Shown: piece after piece, positions 1 to 6,160 of the stretch
Position numbering within the stretch: the first letter of the stretch is position 1
Layout: each line of letters starts with the position of its first letter
Origin: an uncultured Eubacteriales bacterium
GTDB lineage: Bacteria; Bacillota; Clostridia; Tissierellales; Peptoniphilaceae
Assembly: GCA_902488815.1 (NCBI GenBank)
Contig: CABTXP010000006.1
Location: forward strand, 1 to 43,353
DNA length: 43,353 nucleotides
Reading direction: 5' to 3'
The notes under the pieces: generated by a model
Databases searched by the model: none
Told to the model about the DNA's origin: nothing
What the model saw: the letters and a program-made list of their open reading frames with translations, nothing else
Made by a program: the position numbers and the translations under genes

Positions 1-69
<69 letters not shown>

Positions 70-70
70 C

Positions 71-96
71 AGACTTCCATTAGGAAGTCTTTTTTT
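71..96 (+). terminator. Intrinsic terminator between tRNA-Phe and tRNA-Leu
   Basis: A perfect 8-bp stem (agacttcc / ggaagtct) with a four-base loop is followed by six T residues. It directly follows the CCA of tRNA-Phe and comes just before tRNA-Leu, so the two tRNA genes may be separate transcription units or joined by partial read-through. Confidence 0.8.
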
Positions 97-97
97 A

Positions 98-183
98 GCG
101 GAGGTGCTGGAATGGCAGACAGGCATGTTTGAGGGGCATGTGCGTGAAAACGCGTGAGGGTTCAAGTCCCTTTCTCCGCACCA
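98..183 (+). tRNA. tRNA-Leu (GAG), prophage integration target
   Basis: This is a complete class II tRNA. The acceptor stem starts GCGGAGG and ends with encoded CCA at 181-183, and there is a long variable arm. The anticodon loop ttgaggg gives anticodon GAG. Its last 19 bases plus one base beyond (165-184) recur exactly at 37147-37166, so the 3' end of this gene is the phage attachment core. After integration the gene stays whole, but its 3' part and the downstream sequence come from the phage. Confidence 0.95.
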
Positions 184-184
184 A
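165..184. repeat. attL core (20 bp, inside tRNA-Leu 3' end)
   Basis: The sequence agtccctttctccgcaccaa is identical at 37147-37166. It covers part of the T arm, the acceptor 3' strand, CCA and one extra base. The bases on either side differ between copies, so the exact crossover core is at most 20 bp. Confidence 0.93.
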
Positions 185-196
185 GGTTTTCACAGA

Positions 197-340
197 TTTA
201 CACACTTTTACAAAATCTGCATTTTTAAAACAAAAAGAGCGTAGTTCGTTAAAAAATTACGCTCTTTTTTTTATTACTTTTACACAGTTTTACACACTTT
301 TACAACTTGGTTACCAACACGTTACCAACAGGTTACCAAC
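197..340. repeat. Left-arm integrase/excisionase binding-site candidates
   Basis: Two repeat families lie just inside attL. A 17-bp direct repeat (tttacacacttttacaa) occurs at 197-213 and 289-305, with a further related tttacaca unit between them. GTTACCAAC occurs three times at 310-318, 321-329 and 332-340, exactly 11 bp apart, about one helical turn. The same nonamer occurs twice at the other prophage end (37067-37086). Repeats on both sides of an att core are what arm-type integrase sites look like. The function is inferred. Confidence 0.6.
232..272 (+). terminator. Phage-borne terminator downstream of tRNA-Leu
   Basis: A hairpin with arms around agagcgta / tacgctct and an A-rich loop is followed by eight T residues. 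It replaces the host terminator that was separated from the tRNA gene by integration. It sits between the two ttttacaca repeats. The A-rich left side gives weak potential to work on the minus strand too. Confidence 0.75.
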
Positions 341-374
341 ATTTGCATAAAAAAGATGGTGGCTTTTCATTGTT

Positions 375-403
375 TTGACTCCCTCTTTTTACCGTGATAT
401 AAT
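375..403 (+). promoter_or_regulatory. Plus-strand sigma-A type promoter
   Basis: TTGACT at 375-380 and TATAAT at 398-403 are separated by exactly 17 bp. No plus-strand gene follows. A structured stretch ending in a terminator follows instead, suggesting a small RNA start near 410. Confidence 0.6.
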
Positions 404-409
404 GCTGTT

Positions 410-480
410 GACGAGAAATTCGTAATTGCTCACATCAGCAAATATTTAGGAGCGGACATTGGTACATCCGCTCCTATTTT
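410..480 (+). ncRNA. Possible ~70-nt phage small RNA (sRNA-1)
   Basis: Downstream of the promoter at 375-403 are three consecutive hairpins: acga/tcgt at 411-423, ttgct/agcaa at 426-441, and a perfect 10-bp stem taggagcgga/tccgctccta at 447-476 followed by a T-rich tail. The 3' end meets the stop codon of the convergent AP2-domain gene. No ORF fits. The third hairpin could instead serve mainly as a terminator for convergent transcription. Promoter and terminator are seen; RNA production is inference. Confidence 0.45.
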
Positions 481-985
481 ATTTCTTATCTTCATATTTT
501 TTCAAAATTGGATGAAAATATTTTTCCTCCCCCTTTTTCCTTGCTTCCGCCGCTTCTTCGATGGTGTCAAAGACTCCCAAATGGATAGACTTGCCTTTGA
601 ATTGGATGTAGGCTCGGTACTTCCCTTTGCTTTTCATGTAGCTAACACCTTTTACACCAGTTTTATTTGTGACAGGTGTCTTCATCTGCATACCGTAAAG
701 GCTTGTGCCTTCTACCCTTTTGGACTGTAGCTTTTCTGTCCCCAAGTGCTGTATCTTGTCGAAGTCTTTGTACCCTTCATCGTGATAGCATCCGCAGGAT
801 ACTACCCATCCCATTAATAGATGACTTCCTAATACTTCTGTCTCTTTTCCACAGTCGCACTTGCAAAGGTACCTTGAATAGCCACCATCAAAATTAAGTC
901 TTTTTATCGGTGTGAGCCTGCCGAATTTATGCCCTAAAATTTTCTGATCCATTTTTCGATATGGAGCTTGTAATTTTTTATCCAT
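479..985 (-). CDS. AP2-domain DNA-binding protein with zinc-ribbon-like N-terminus
   Basis: This 168-residue protein has an N-terminal cysteine cluster (CKCDCGKE and later CGC), which suggests a zinc-binding knuckle. A C-terminal AP2/ERF-like domain spans about residues 108-158 (TGVKGVSYMKSKGKYRAYI, then HLGVFDTIEEAAEARKKGE). In phages this architecture is common among solitary AP2 proteins related to the DNA-binding part of HNH homing endonucleases, but no HNH nuclease motif is visible here. It is the last gene of the accessory operon, and its start is supported by AAGGGGAG just upstream. It may be a DNA-binding regulator or the remnant of a mobile endonuclease. Confidence 0.75.
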   Translation of the reverse strand: MDKKLQAPYRKMDQKILGHKFGRLTPIKRLNFDGGYSRYLCKCDCGKETEVLGSHLLMGWVVSCGCYHDEGYKDFDKIQHLGTEKLQSKRVEGTSLYGMQMKTPVTNKTGVKGVSYMKSKGKYRAYIQFKGKSIHLGVFDTIEEAAEARKKGEEKYFHPILKKYEDKK

Positions 986-1023
986 CTATTCTCCCCTTAA
1001 AGAGAGGAGGTAAGGAAATCTCC

Positions 1024-1254
1024 TTACTCTTCCTCTTCAAGCTGTCCGTCGTATGCTGCTTCCTCTACTGCTCTTTTTAAGTTTTCTTCATCTACAAAAT
1101 AGTCTTCGTCGCTTTCTGCACTTTCGTAGTTATCGCAGTTTACGTATATGCTTACAATCTTTTTACCAATTTCAAAGTCAAGGTAATACCTATTATTTGC
1201 CTTGTCAAATTCAGTAGATACTAAGCTTTCAGCTGTTAATAATTCCTTCTTCAT
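1024..1254 (-). CDS. Small acidic hypothetical protein, accessory operon
   Basis: This 76-residue protein is strongly acidic, especially in the C-terminal half (ESDEDYFVDEENLKRAVEEA, ending EEEE). No membrane segment or motif is recognised. AGGAGGACATT precedes the ATG, an excellent ribosome binding site. The acidic composition recalls phage DNA-mimic or anti-defence proteins, but that is only a resemblance. A short hairpin (gtaagga/tccttac) sits at its stop codon without a T tract. Confidence 0.7.
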   Translation of the reverse strand: MKKELLTAESLVSTEFDKANNRYYLDFEIGKKIVSIYVNCDNYESAESDEDYFVDEENLKRAVEEAAYDGQLEEEE

Positions 1255-1273
1255 AATGTCCTCCTAAAAATTT

Positions 1274-1447
1274 TTATTTACTTCTTTTATCTTCTATTAA
1301 ACTTTCTAACTCTTGCAAGTCTTCTTCAGTCGCATCTTTTTTTATGAAGTTTCTTGCGGTGCTTCTATTTCTTAAATATCTTGTCCTCTCTCTGTTCTTC
1401 TCTTGCCACCTCTTATTGGCCTCTGTTTGAGGGTTGCGGTCATTCAA
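1274..1447 (-). CDS. Small basic phage protein (57 aa), TTG start
   Basis: The frame starts at TTG and ends with TAA at 1274-1276. It is not an ATG ORF: an in-frame TGA lies shortly upstream and TTG at 1445-1447 is the only plausible start, preceded by AAGGAGG about 12 bases away. The sequence is rich in charged residues (KRWQEKNRERTRYLRNRST, then ATEEDLQELESLIEDKR). It resembles a family of small proteins seen in many Firmicutes prophages, with a basic helix followed by an acidic helix. Function is unknown. It overlaps the upstream 46-residue gene by 8 bp, suggesting translational coupling. Confidence 0.6.
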   Translation of the reverse strand: MNDRNPQTEANKRWQEKNRERTRYLRNRSTARNFIKKDATEEDLQELESLIEDKRSK

Positions 1448-1580
1448 TTCTTTTTCTAACCTCCTTCAAATCTTTTTCAAGCATCGTTTTTTCTTTAGTC
1501 AGTTTTTTTAGTCTCACGTAAAGCAGAATGATAGTAATTACTGCCAATATGAGCAAGACATCTATAATTTGATTTAACAT
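1440..1580 (-). CDS. Small single-span membrane protein with coiled-coil tail (46 aa)
   Basis: The protein has a hydrophobic segment at about residues 4-22 (IIDVLLILAVITIILLYV) followed by a lysine/glutamate-rich helical tail. I see no strong Shine-Dalgarno before the ATG, so it may be translated by coupling to the gene before it. It carries the Shine-Dalgarno for the next gene inside its 3' end. Size and topology resemble small type I toxins or phage membrane morons, but no family is recognised. Confidence 0.5.
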   Translation of the reverse strand: MLNQIIDVLLILAVITIILLYVRLKKLTKEKTMLEKDLKEVRKRIE

Positions 1581-1614
1581 ATTACTAATGGTAGAATTTA
1601 CTTAAGAGATGGGG

Positions 1615-1746
1615 TTAATCCCCTCTCTTAAGTTTTCTAATTTGTAGCTTTAGCTTTTTGATTTCCAGGGCAGTTTTTTTATTTTGTAGTAGCAACTGCC
1701 TAATAGATAAAATTAAAATTGCTAAAGCTATTAACTTTTCTACCAT
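1615..1746 (-). CDS. Small single-span membrane protein with basic tail (43 aa)
   Basis: This is the first gene of the accessory operon. The hydrophobic segment covers about residues 4-20 (KLIALAILILSIRQLLL) and is followed by a lysine-rich amphipathic tail (KKTALEIKKLKLQIRKLKR). A G-rich ribosome binding site (seven G) lies 5-11 bases before the ATG, and the promoter at 1771-1799 is about 25 bp upstream. A competing ATG five bases earlier hits a stop after two codons. The layout resembles toxin-like or membrane-active peptides; this is inference. Confidence 0.55.
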   Translation of the reverse strand: MVEKLIALAILILSIRQLLLQNKKTALEIKKLKLQIRKLKRGD

Positions 1747-1770
1747 TTCATATCCCCCCCTTCACCTATT

Positions 1771-1799
1771 ATTATACTATCGGTAGTATAAAATGTCAA
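1771..1799 (-). promoter_or_regulatory. Consensus promoter with operator for the accessory operon
   Basis: Read on the minus strand, TTGACA (1794-1799) and TATAAT (1771-1776) are separated by exactly 17 bp, a perfect sigma-A consensus. An inverted repeat with 8-bp arms (ttatacta / tagtataa, 1772-1791) fills the spacer and overlaps the -10 box, which is where a repressor would block RNA polymerase. The regulator is not identified. Phage CI/Cro or a host repressor are possible. Confidence 0.75.
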
Positions 1800-1828
1800 A
1801 TAAATTTATGCAATTTTATAAAAATATT

Positions 1829-1857
1829 TTGGAAAAATTTTAAATTTTTTATATACT
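1829..1857 (+). promoter_or_regulatory. Possible plus-strand promoter for sRNA-2
   Basis: TTGGAA at 1829-1834 and TATACT at 1852-1857 are separated by 17 bp. The surrounding sequence is very AT-rich, so a chance match is possible. It is divergent from the accessory-operon promoter about 30 bp away. Confidence 0.4.
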
Positions 1858-1863
1858 GTTCTT

Positions 1864-1932
1864 GACCAGCAGTGGCACTTCTACGGAAGCCACTTGCGAC
1901 TAAGTGTTTGCCATACGTGGCGGCACTTTTTT
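1864..1932 (+). ncRNA. Possible ~70-nt structured small RNA (sRNA-2)
   Basis: This GC-richer island lies in an AT-rich gap. It folds as agtggc/gccact (1871-1894), then a nested hairpin with outer arms aagtg/cactt (1902-1928) and inner gcca/tggc, followed by a T run. It lies between the holin terminator and the accessory-operon promoter and contains no ORF. The layout (promoter, two hairpins, T run) parallels 410-480. Alternatively it is simply a terminator for unknown plus-strand transcription. Confidence 0.4.
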
Positions 1933-1942
1933 AATTTTCTGC

Positions 1943-1977
1943 ACAAAAAAAAGAAGGGGATCACATGTCCCCTTCAT
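1943..1977 (-). terminator. Late-operon terminator overlapping the holin stop codon
   Basis: An 8-bp perfect stem (gaagggga / tccccttc) with a seven-base loop is followed, on the minus strand, by eight T residues. The holin TGA (1961-1963) lies in the loop region. It would end the long late transcript that starts upstream of the terminase genes. Confidence 0.85.
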
Positions 1978-2212
1978 CTTCTTTCAAGTCTTCAGTATTC
2001 ACGTGTATCGTGGTGCTTTCAGGCTTTGCATCTGCCATGCCCTCTGAAAGCATGTATATGCAAAGACCACCCACAGCAGCTATTAAAGCCACAATTCTTT
2101 CAACTGTCTCCGGACTTGCCTTTGTAAAAGCTATAAGTGACACCACAACAGCTGTCACACATGCCCAAAACTTTCTACTTGAAAGCTTTCTCGTTAAATC
2201 GTCTTTACTCAT
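1961..2212 (-). CDS. Holin
   Basis: This 83-residue protein has two predicted membrane segments, about residues 13-31 (FWACVTAVVVSLIAF) and 38-58 (VERIVALIAAVGGLCIYML). They are followed by SEGMADA and a hydrophilic, acidic tail, the usual layout of small two-span phage holins. It would form the membrane holes that release the endolysin at the end of the lytic cycle. It overlaps the preceding gene by 4 bp (ATGA) and closes the late operon with its own terminator. Confidence 0.85.
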   Translation of the reverse strand: MSKDDLTRKLSSRKFWACVTAVVVSLIAFTKASPETVERIVALIAAVGGLCIYMLSEGMADAKPESTTIHVNTEDLKEDEGDM

Positions 2213-2469
2213 CGTCTTACCCCTTTCTGAGAGTTGATATATCTTTCTCTCTTTTTCAATGTCTTAAATTCCTCTTCTCCCAACAGTCGCAGCATTGCCA
2301 CTTTATACTCACGGCAGTAAGGGTATCTCCAGGCATCTATCAGTGCCCTCACCTTCAAAGCATCATCCCTCGTCCTCATGTGGGCATGCTGAGAGTACTC
2401 TCCGCCCTCTACAGCTATAAGCCAAGGTCTTTCCTCACACCGTGGTTTGTGCTTTATAGAAATTTTCAC
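2209..2469 (-). CDS. Hypothetical protein between endolysin and holin
   Basis: This 86-residue soluble, basic protein (CEERPWLIAVEGGEYSQHAH, later YCREYKVAMLRLLGEEEFKT) has no membrane segment. The gene is coupled to the holin by a 4-bp overlap. I do not recognise the family. Its position in the lysis cassette suggests a lysis-associated or regulatory role, without direct evidence. Confidence 0.65.
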   Translation of the reverse strand: MKISIKHKPRCEERPWLIAVEGGEYSQHAHMRTRDDALKVRALIDAWRYPYCREYKVAMLRLLGEEEFKTLKKRERYINSQKGVRR

Positions 2470-2530
2470 AAAAACTAACTCCTATCCAAGTCCTCTGAGC
2501 CTTTTTTATCGTCTTAATGCAATTACCTTA

Positions 2531-3871
2531 CTAAATGTTTAAAAGCCTTATACAGTGGTTTAGTGCTCTTACAGAAGAGATGAGCTTTTTACCGCCAAAA
2601 CTCATCTGTGTGGAGCCGCCACCGTCTAAATTTATCAAGCCATCAAAGCTTATAGAGCTGTTTAACAAGCCATTTCTAAAATTTTCAAGCGTTAAGGATT
2701 TGCCACTCGCAATTAGATAAACTTTGTCTCCTTTGTAGCCAAGTGCGGTGTGTTTGGTTGCCCTAAGCACATCGGCATAAGGACCTATAAAGCCTTCCGA
2801 CTTCGAGTCATATGTTGGATAAAGTGAGATCCCACTTATAGCCCACTTGATAAAGTCTTTTATTTCAGTCTTCGCATTATAGACCATGTCGTGGTGCAAA
2901 GACTTGCCATCATAATAAATCGTGCCTCTTTTTAGGCTGTGGAAATTTGTCACATAGCTGTTAGTTTCTATCTCTTTGCCATCTTGCATGGCAAGTCCGT
3001 AAATTTCACTACCTTTTAAGTTATAAAAAGTTCCGTTTATCCCATCTACAGACAAAGGCTTGAGAGAAGTCCTTTCAATCCTAATATTATCCGCAGTTGT
3101 TTCTATAATCTCATAGTCCCCCATTGTGAAGTGTCTTGCCTTTGCAGTACCACTCACATCAGGCTTTTCTACAGCCTTATCATTTCCCAAGGCACGATAA
3201 AGCATAGTGATTACTTGTTCTCTCGTACAAGCACCTTGCGGATTTGTTCCGTCTGTCAGACCTTTTTCAACTCCCCACTTCCAGGCATCCTCCGCCCAGT
3301 CTGAAGTATCTTTTGTAACATCAGGCACAGCAGCACTCTCCTTTTCTCCGAAGGTAGAGTCCTTTGACAGGTCAATCGTCCATTCCACAGGCTTTCCAAT
3401 CTCCGCCTTAAACTTTTCCCACAGTCCTTTATCAAAAAAGGATCCGGGGCATATCTTTCTTGACACGTCATAGTGCCTGCACACCTTTTCAATAGAAATA
3501 TTAAATTTCTTCATCAAATTTTTAGTCAACTCTACTAAATTTTTATAAGCCGCCTCATAGTCTCCGTCAGAATTGATACAAAGTTCAATCCCGATTGAAT
3601 TGCTATTTGTGCAGCCATTCAAGGCTCTACCATAGCCTTGATTTTCTCCGCAATGCCAAGCCGCCCGACTGTCACCCACGATTTGGATAATTCCTTTATC
3701 GTCTACAAAGTAGTGTGCACTTGCCTTTCGTTTGCTTAAAAAATATCTAAAGTGCGCCTCTGCATCTGCACCAGGATTTGAGTTGGCTGTGTCATGTATT
3801 ACAATCCACTCAATTTTCGTATTTTCCCTTGATGAGGAGTTGTATTTTATCGGCTTATATTTAAATTTCAT
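2531..3871 (-). CDS. Endolysin: amidase - SLH motif - phosphodiester glycosidase fusion
   Basis: This 446-residue protein has an N-terminal N-acetylmuramoyl-L-alanine amidase domain (Amidase_2/PGRP type, about residues 15-158). Likely zinc ligands are H26 (VIHDTA), H133 and C141 (CRHYDVSRKICPG). A single SLH-type motif follows at about 188-230 (DWAEDAWKWGVEKGLTDG, then CTREQVITMLYRAL). The C-terminal half (about 245-446) is a phosphodiester glycosidase/NAGPA-like (DUF2233) domain, shown by GINGTFYN near 277 and LINLDGGGSTQM at 413-423. The amidase would cut peptidoglycan stem peptides. The C-terminal domain could act on phosphodiester-linked wall sugars such as teichoic-acid or capsule decorations, which is inference. 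It has no signal peptide, so release needs the holin. Confidence 0.9.
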   Translation of the reverse strand: MKFKYKPIKYNSSSRENTKIEWIVIHDTANSNPGADAEAHFRYFLSKRKASAHYFVDDKGIIQIVGDSRAAWHCGENQGYGRALNGCTNSNSIGIELCINSDGDYEAAYKNLVELTKNLMKKFNISIEKVCRHYDVSRKICPGSFFDKGLWEKFKAEIGKPVEWTIDLSKDSTFGEKESAAVPDVTKDTSDWAEDAWKWGVEKGLTDGTNPQGACTREQVITMLYRALGNDKAVEKPDVSGTAKARHFTMGDYEIIETTADNIRIERTSLKPLSVDGINGTFYNLKGSEIYGLAMQDGKEIETNSYVTNFHSLKRGTIYYDGKSLHHDMVYNAKTEIKDFIKWAISGISLYPTYDSKSEGFIGPYADVLRATKHTALGYKGDKVYLIASGKSLTLENFRNGLLNSSISFDGLINLDGGGSTQMSFGGKKLISSVRALNHCIRLLNI

Positions 3872-3875
3872 TTAC

Positions 3876-4220
3876 TCACCTCCTTAAAATATCAATAATC
3901 TTGTCCGACTTCTCATCGTGCTTTTCAAGCTTGCGGTTTAAATCACGGTTGTAATAGTCAAGTTTATTTACCGTGTCAGCAACAATCTTATTTGTCTCGG
4001 AAAGTTCCTTAACTGCGGCGGATAAATTCTGCATGGCACTTTCGAAGTTCGTGTCATTGCTTTTCAAGTCCCCCAAGCGGTCTATAATCTTTCCCATCTC
4101 TACGCTTCTTCGCTTGTCATTTTGCACTATCATGTAGACAAAGACACCTAAGAAGACGACGACTATCGCCCCCGTGATGCCAAGGGTTGTGTAAAGCTCT
4201 TCTACTGTCTTGAATTCCAT
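3876..4220 (-). CDS. Membrane-anchored coiled-coil protein of the lysis/tail region
   Basis: The protein has an N-terminal membrane span at about residues 12-34 (LGITGAIVVVFLGVFVYMIV). A long charged coiled coil follows (ESAMQNLSAAVKELSETNK, later KLEKHDEKSDKIIDILRR). The ATG at 4218-4220 follows GGGGTGACT and is preferred over an in-frame GTG six bases upstream. Position just before the endolysin and topology resemble XhlA-like or BhlA-like holin accessory proteins. It could cooperate with the holin at 1961-2212. Confidence 0.7.
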   Translation of the reverse strand: MEFKTVEELYTTLGITGAIVVVFLGVFVYMIVQNDKRRSVEMGKIIDRLGDLKSNDTNFESAMQNLSAAVKELSETNKIVADTVNKLDYYNRDLNRKLEKHDEKSDKIIDILRR

Positions 4221-4229
4221 AGTCACCCC

Positions 4230-4673
4230 TTATATCTCTTTCCAACCTTGCGGATAATCGCTCGGACTGTATACATTTGCATCGATTAAACTTTCATAAG
4301 TCTTGCCTTTAAAAGTCACCTTATCGCCTTTTTTGTAAGTGTCATGTGCTCCCGTGGGCTGTTTCCACTCAGGGACTATCTCCGTTCCGCTCTCGTCTTT
4401 AGACGGTACTACCTCTTTAAAAAGTGCAGGTACTTTGTCGGGTGTCCAGTCCGCCTGTGTAGTGTGACCTTGTACTACCTCATACAGCTTGCCGTCTTTT
4501 TGGTATCTTTCCCCTACACTCACGGCAATACCAACCGCCCACTCGTCATATAGACTTATGATTTTTGACAAGTCGTCTTCGGACATGTCCACAGCCTTTA
4601 GGTAGCTTTTTGCCACTTCCTTACTCGACTCAAACTCCGCTCTAAAAGCTTTTGCTCTTTCCTCTAAATTCAT
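4230..4673 (-). CDS. Tail-associated protein with chitin-binding-type (CBM5/12) domain
   Basis: This 147-residue protein has a helical N-terminal half. Its C-terminus has the pattern typical of carbohydrate-binding modules related to ChiC (EWKQPTGAHDTYKKGDKVTF, then YESLIDANVYSPSDYPQGWKEI) with aromatic residues for sugar stacking. An earlier similar unit (YQKDGKLYEVVQGHTTQADW) suggests a second, partial module. It lies after the receptor-binding genes, so it probably helps the virion hold cell-wall glycans. It overlaps the preceding gene by 4 bp (ATGA). Confidence 0.8.
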   Translation of the reverse strand: MNLEERAKAFRAEFESSKEVAKSYLKAVDMSEDDLSKIISLYDEWAVGIAVSVGERYQKDGKLYEVVQGHTTQADWTPDKVPALFKEVVPSKDESGTEIVPEWKQPTGAHDTYKKGDKVTFKGKTYESLIDANVYSPSDYPQGWKEI

Positions 4674-5197
4674 TCAGCACCTCCCAAAGCAATCTCCAAA
4701 GCACGTTTTAGCTCCTCATACTCTGCCCTTGATACAGTATCGGGAGGAGTAGGCTCAATGTATGGATATAAAGTCCTCTCTTGTCTTTCTTCAAGAGTTC
4801 CACACTTAGCCACAATAAAAAAAGAAGTTTCTTCCTGAACTTCTTCCGTGATTAGCTTTCCATTTTCAATTCTTGCCTTGTCCGTTCCTTGTATCTCAAA
4901 GGTTATGTCCGCCTGTATTTCTTCTCCGTATTGGTCGTAGGCTTTACCTTTAAAGTCGTAAAAGTCCACTTCCATAAAAGTTGGAGTAGGAGTAGGCAGT
5001 ATCAAATCTTCCAAATCTTGTGTATCACCCGTATAAGGGTATCGCTCAATGTTTTTAAGTATGATGTATGCGTCTTTTAAGATTTCTTCTTTCGGTCGTG
5101 TGTTGTCTATTATCTTTGTGGCATTATGTGTGCCGTCATCAAAAAGTATAGACACGATTGTATCTTTGCCGAAGCTTTCGTATTTTAATATTTTCAA
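4670..5197 (-). CDS. Tail accessory protein, possible Ig-like domain
   Basis: This 175-residue protein is not clearly assigned to a family. The middle part (VDFYDFKGKAYDQYGEEI, then ADITFEIQGTDKARIENGKL) has the beta-rich pattern of bacterial Ig-like domains. A proline-rich linker (PTPTPTF) precedes it and a second one (PYIEPTPPDT) follows, and the C-terminus is a helix (REYEELK-type). The gene lies between a discoidin-like tail protein and a sugar-binding protein, so a virion surface role is likely. Confidence 0.6.
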   Translation of the reverse strand: MKILKYESFGKDTIVSILFDDGTHNATKIIDNTRPKEEILKDAYIILKNIERYPYTGDTQDLEDLILPTPTPTFMEVDFYDFKGKAYDQYGEEIQADITFEIQGTDKARIENGKLITEEVQEETSFFIVAKCGTLEERQERTLYPYIEPTPPDTVSRAEYEELKRALEIALGGAE

Positions 5198-5211
5198 TTT
5201 ATCACTCCTAA

Positions 5212-6153
5212 TTAAACGTAACCTTTGTGTATATAAGTAAACGTAATTTTACAGTTATAAAAAACAAAAAGCGTGTACTTACTACCTGCAGGGTTGTCAA
5301 CTCCTGAATTTATAAATAACTCACCATTTTCCGCACTGAAATTAGAACCGTTTTTCACTTGTGTAGTCATGTCTGAAATCAAAGCCTTGTCGCTATAATT
5401 TAGAATTTTAAAATTTGTCTTTCTGAAATCTACATTGCCGCGAATGGTATAATCGCCCAACCACTTTATGACATACTTATCATTAAAGCCCTCTAAATCA
5501 AAGAGCAAGTAAGTGTTGCCGTTTGCGTAGTATGTTATTTTATTTAGTTCTGTCGTAAAATTATAAAAGTTATAATCTTTTTCATGTGGTTTGGTCAGAT
5601 TAATCATGTAGCTGTCGGAGACTATCGTGGGATTAACCTTTGACGGCTCGCCTCTCCAAATAACATTACTGCCCGAAGTCCCATAAATCTCAATTTCAAA
5701 AATTCTAACTATGCTGTATCCGCCTTTATCAAAAACAAATTTCAATTCTTTACAAGTCTTGTTATTTAAGTTGAATGTTTTCTCCGCTACTCCATAAGTG
5801 AAATCTCCTACAAGAGTGTTGTCAGCAAATATCTTTACACTCTTTGCAAATTCACTGTTATATCCATTTTTGATATACACATAGTTGACTGTAACTTGGT
5901 TTTCAAATTTTATTGTTACTGTCGGTGTTGTATCGCTGTTTGCACTTACCCATCTGCCGTTATTGTCAGTCTTATTTCCGTCATAAATTTTATCTACCGT
6001 AAAGGCGTTTAAAGTAGATGATGCTGTCGCTGTAAACTTTTCACCACTTCTTAACAGGTTTACAGTTTCCCCTGTGCCTTTGCTTTCACCGTTTCTGATA
6101 AAGGATATCTCATTTCCGCCATTGCATATCTTTCCTGTAGTCGTAGTATCCAT
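5212..6153 (-). CDS. Tail fibre/adhesin with F5/8 type C (discoidin) domain
   Basis: This 313-residue protein has at about residues 35-160 the signature of a galactose-binding-like F5/8 type C/CBM32 fold: VDKIYDGNKTDNNGRWVSAN, then VTIKFENQVTVNYVYIKNGY, and finally IVRIFEIEIYG. The remaining half is beta-rich and unrecognised. Together with the BppU-like gene upstream it probably binds sugars on the host surface. No signal peptide is seen, as expected for a virion protein. Confidence 0.75.
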   Translation of the reverse strand: MDTTTTGKICNGGNEISFIRNGESKGTGETVNLLRSGEKFTATASSTLNAFTVDKIYDGNKTDNNGRWVSANSDTTPTVTIKFENQVTVNYVYIKNGYNSEFAKSVKIFADNTLVGDFTYGVAEKTFNLNNKTCKELKFVFDKGGYSIVRIFEIEIYGTSGSNVIWRGEPSKVNPTIVSDSYMINLTKPHEKDYNFYNFTTELNKITYYANGNTYLLFDLEGFNDKYVIKWLGDYTIRGNVDFRKTNFKILNYSDKALISDMTTQVKNGSNFSAENGELFINSGVDNPAGSKYTLFVFYNCKITFTYIHKGYV

Positions 6154-6160
6154 ACTGCAC

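Noticed and set aside
129..350. 73-codon plus-strand ORF over tRNA-Leu and attL
   Set aside because: It runs through the tRNA, the att core, a terminator and the integrase arm repeats; it is a chance frame.
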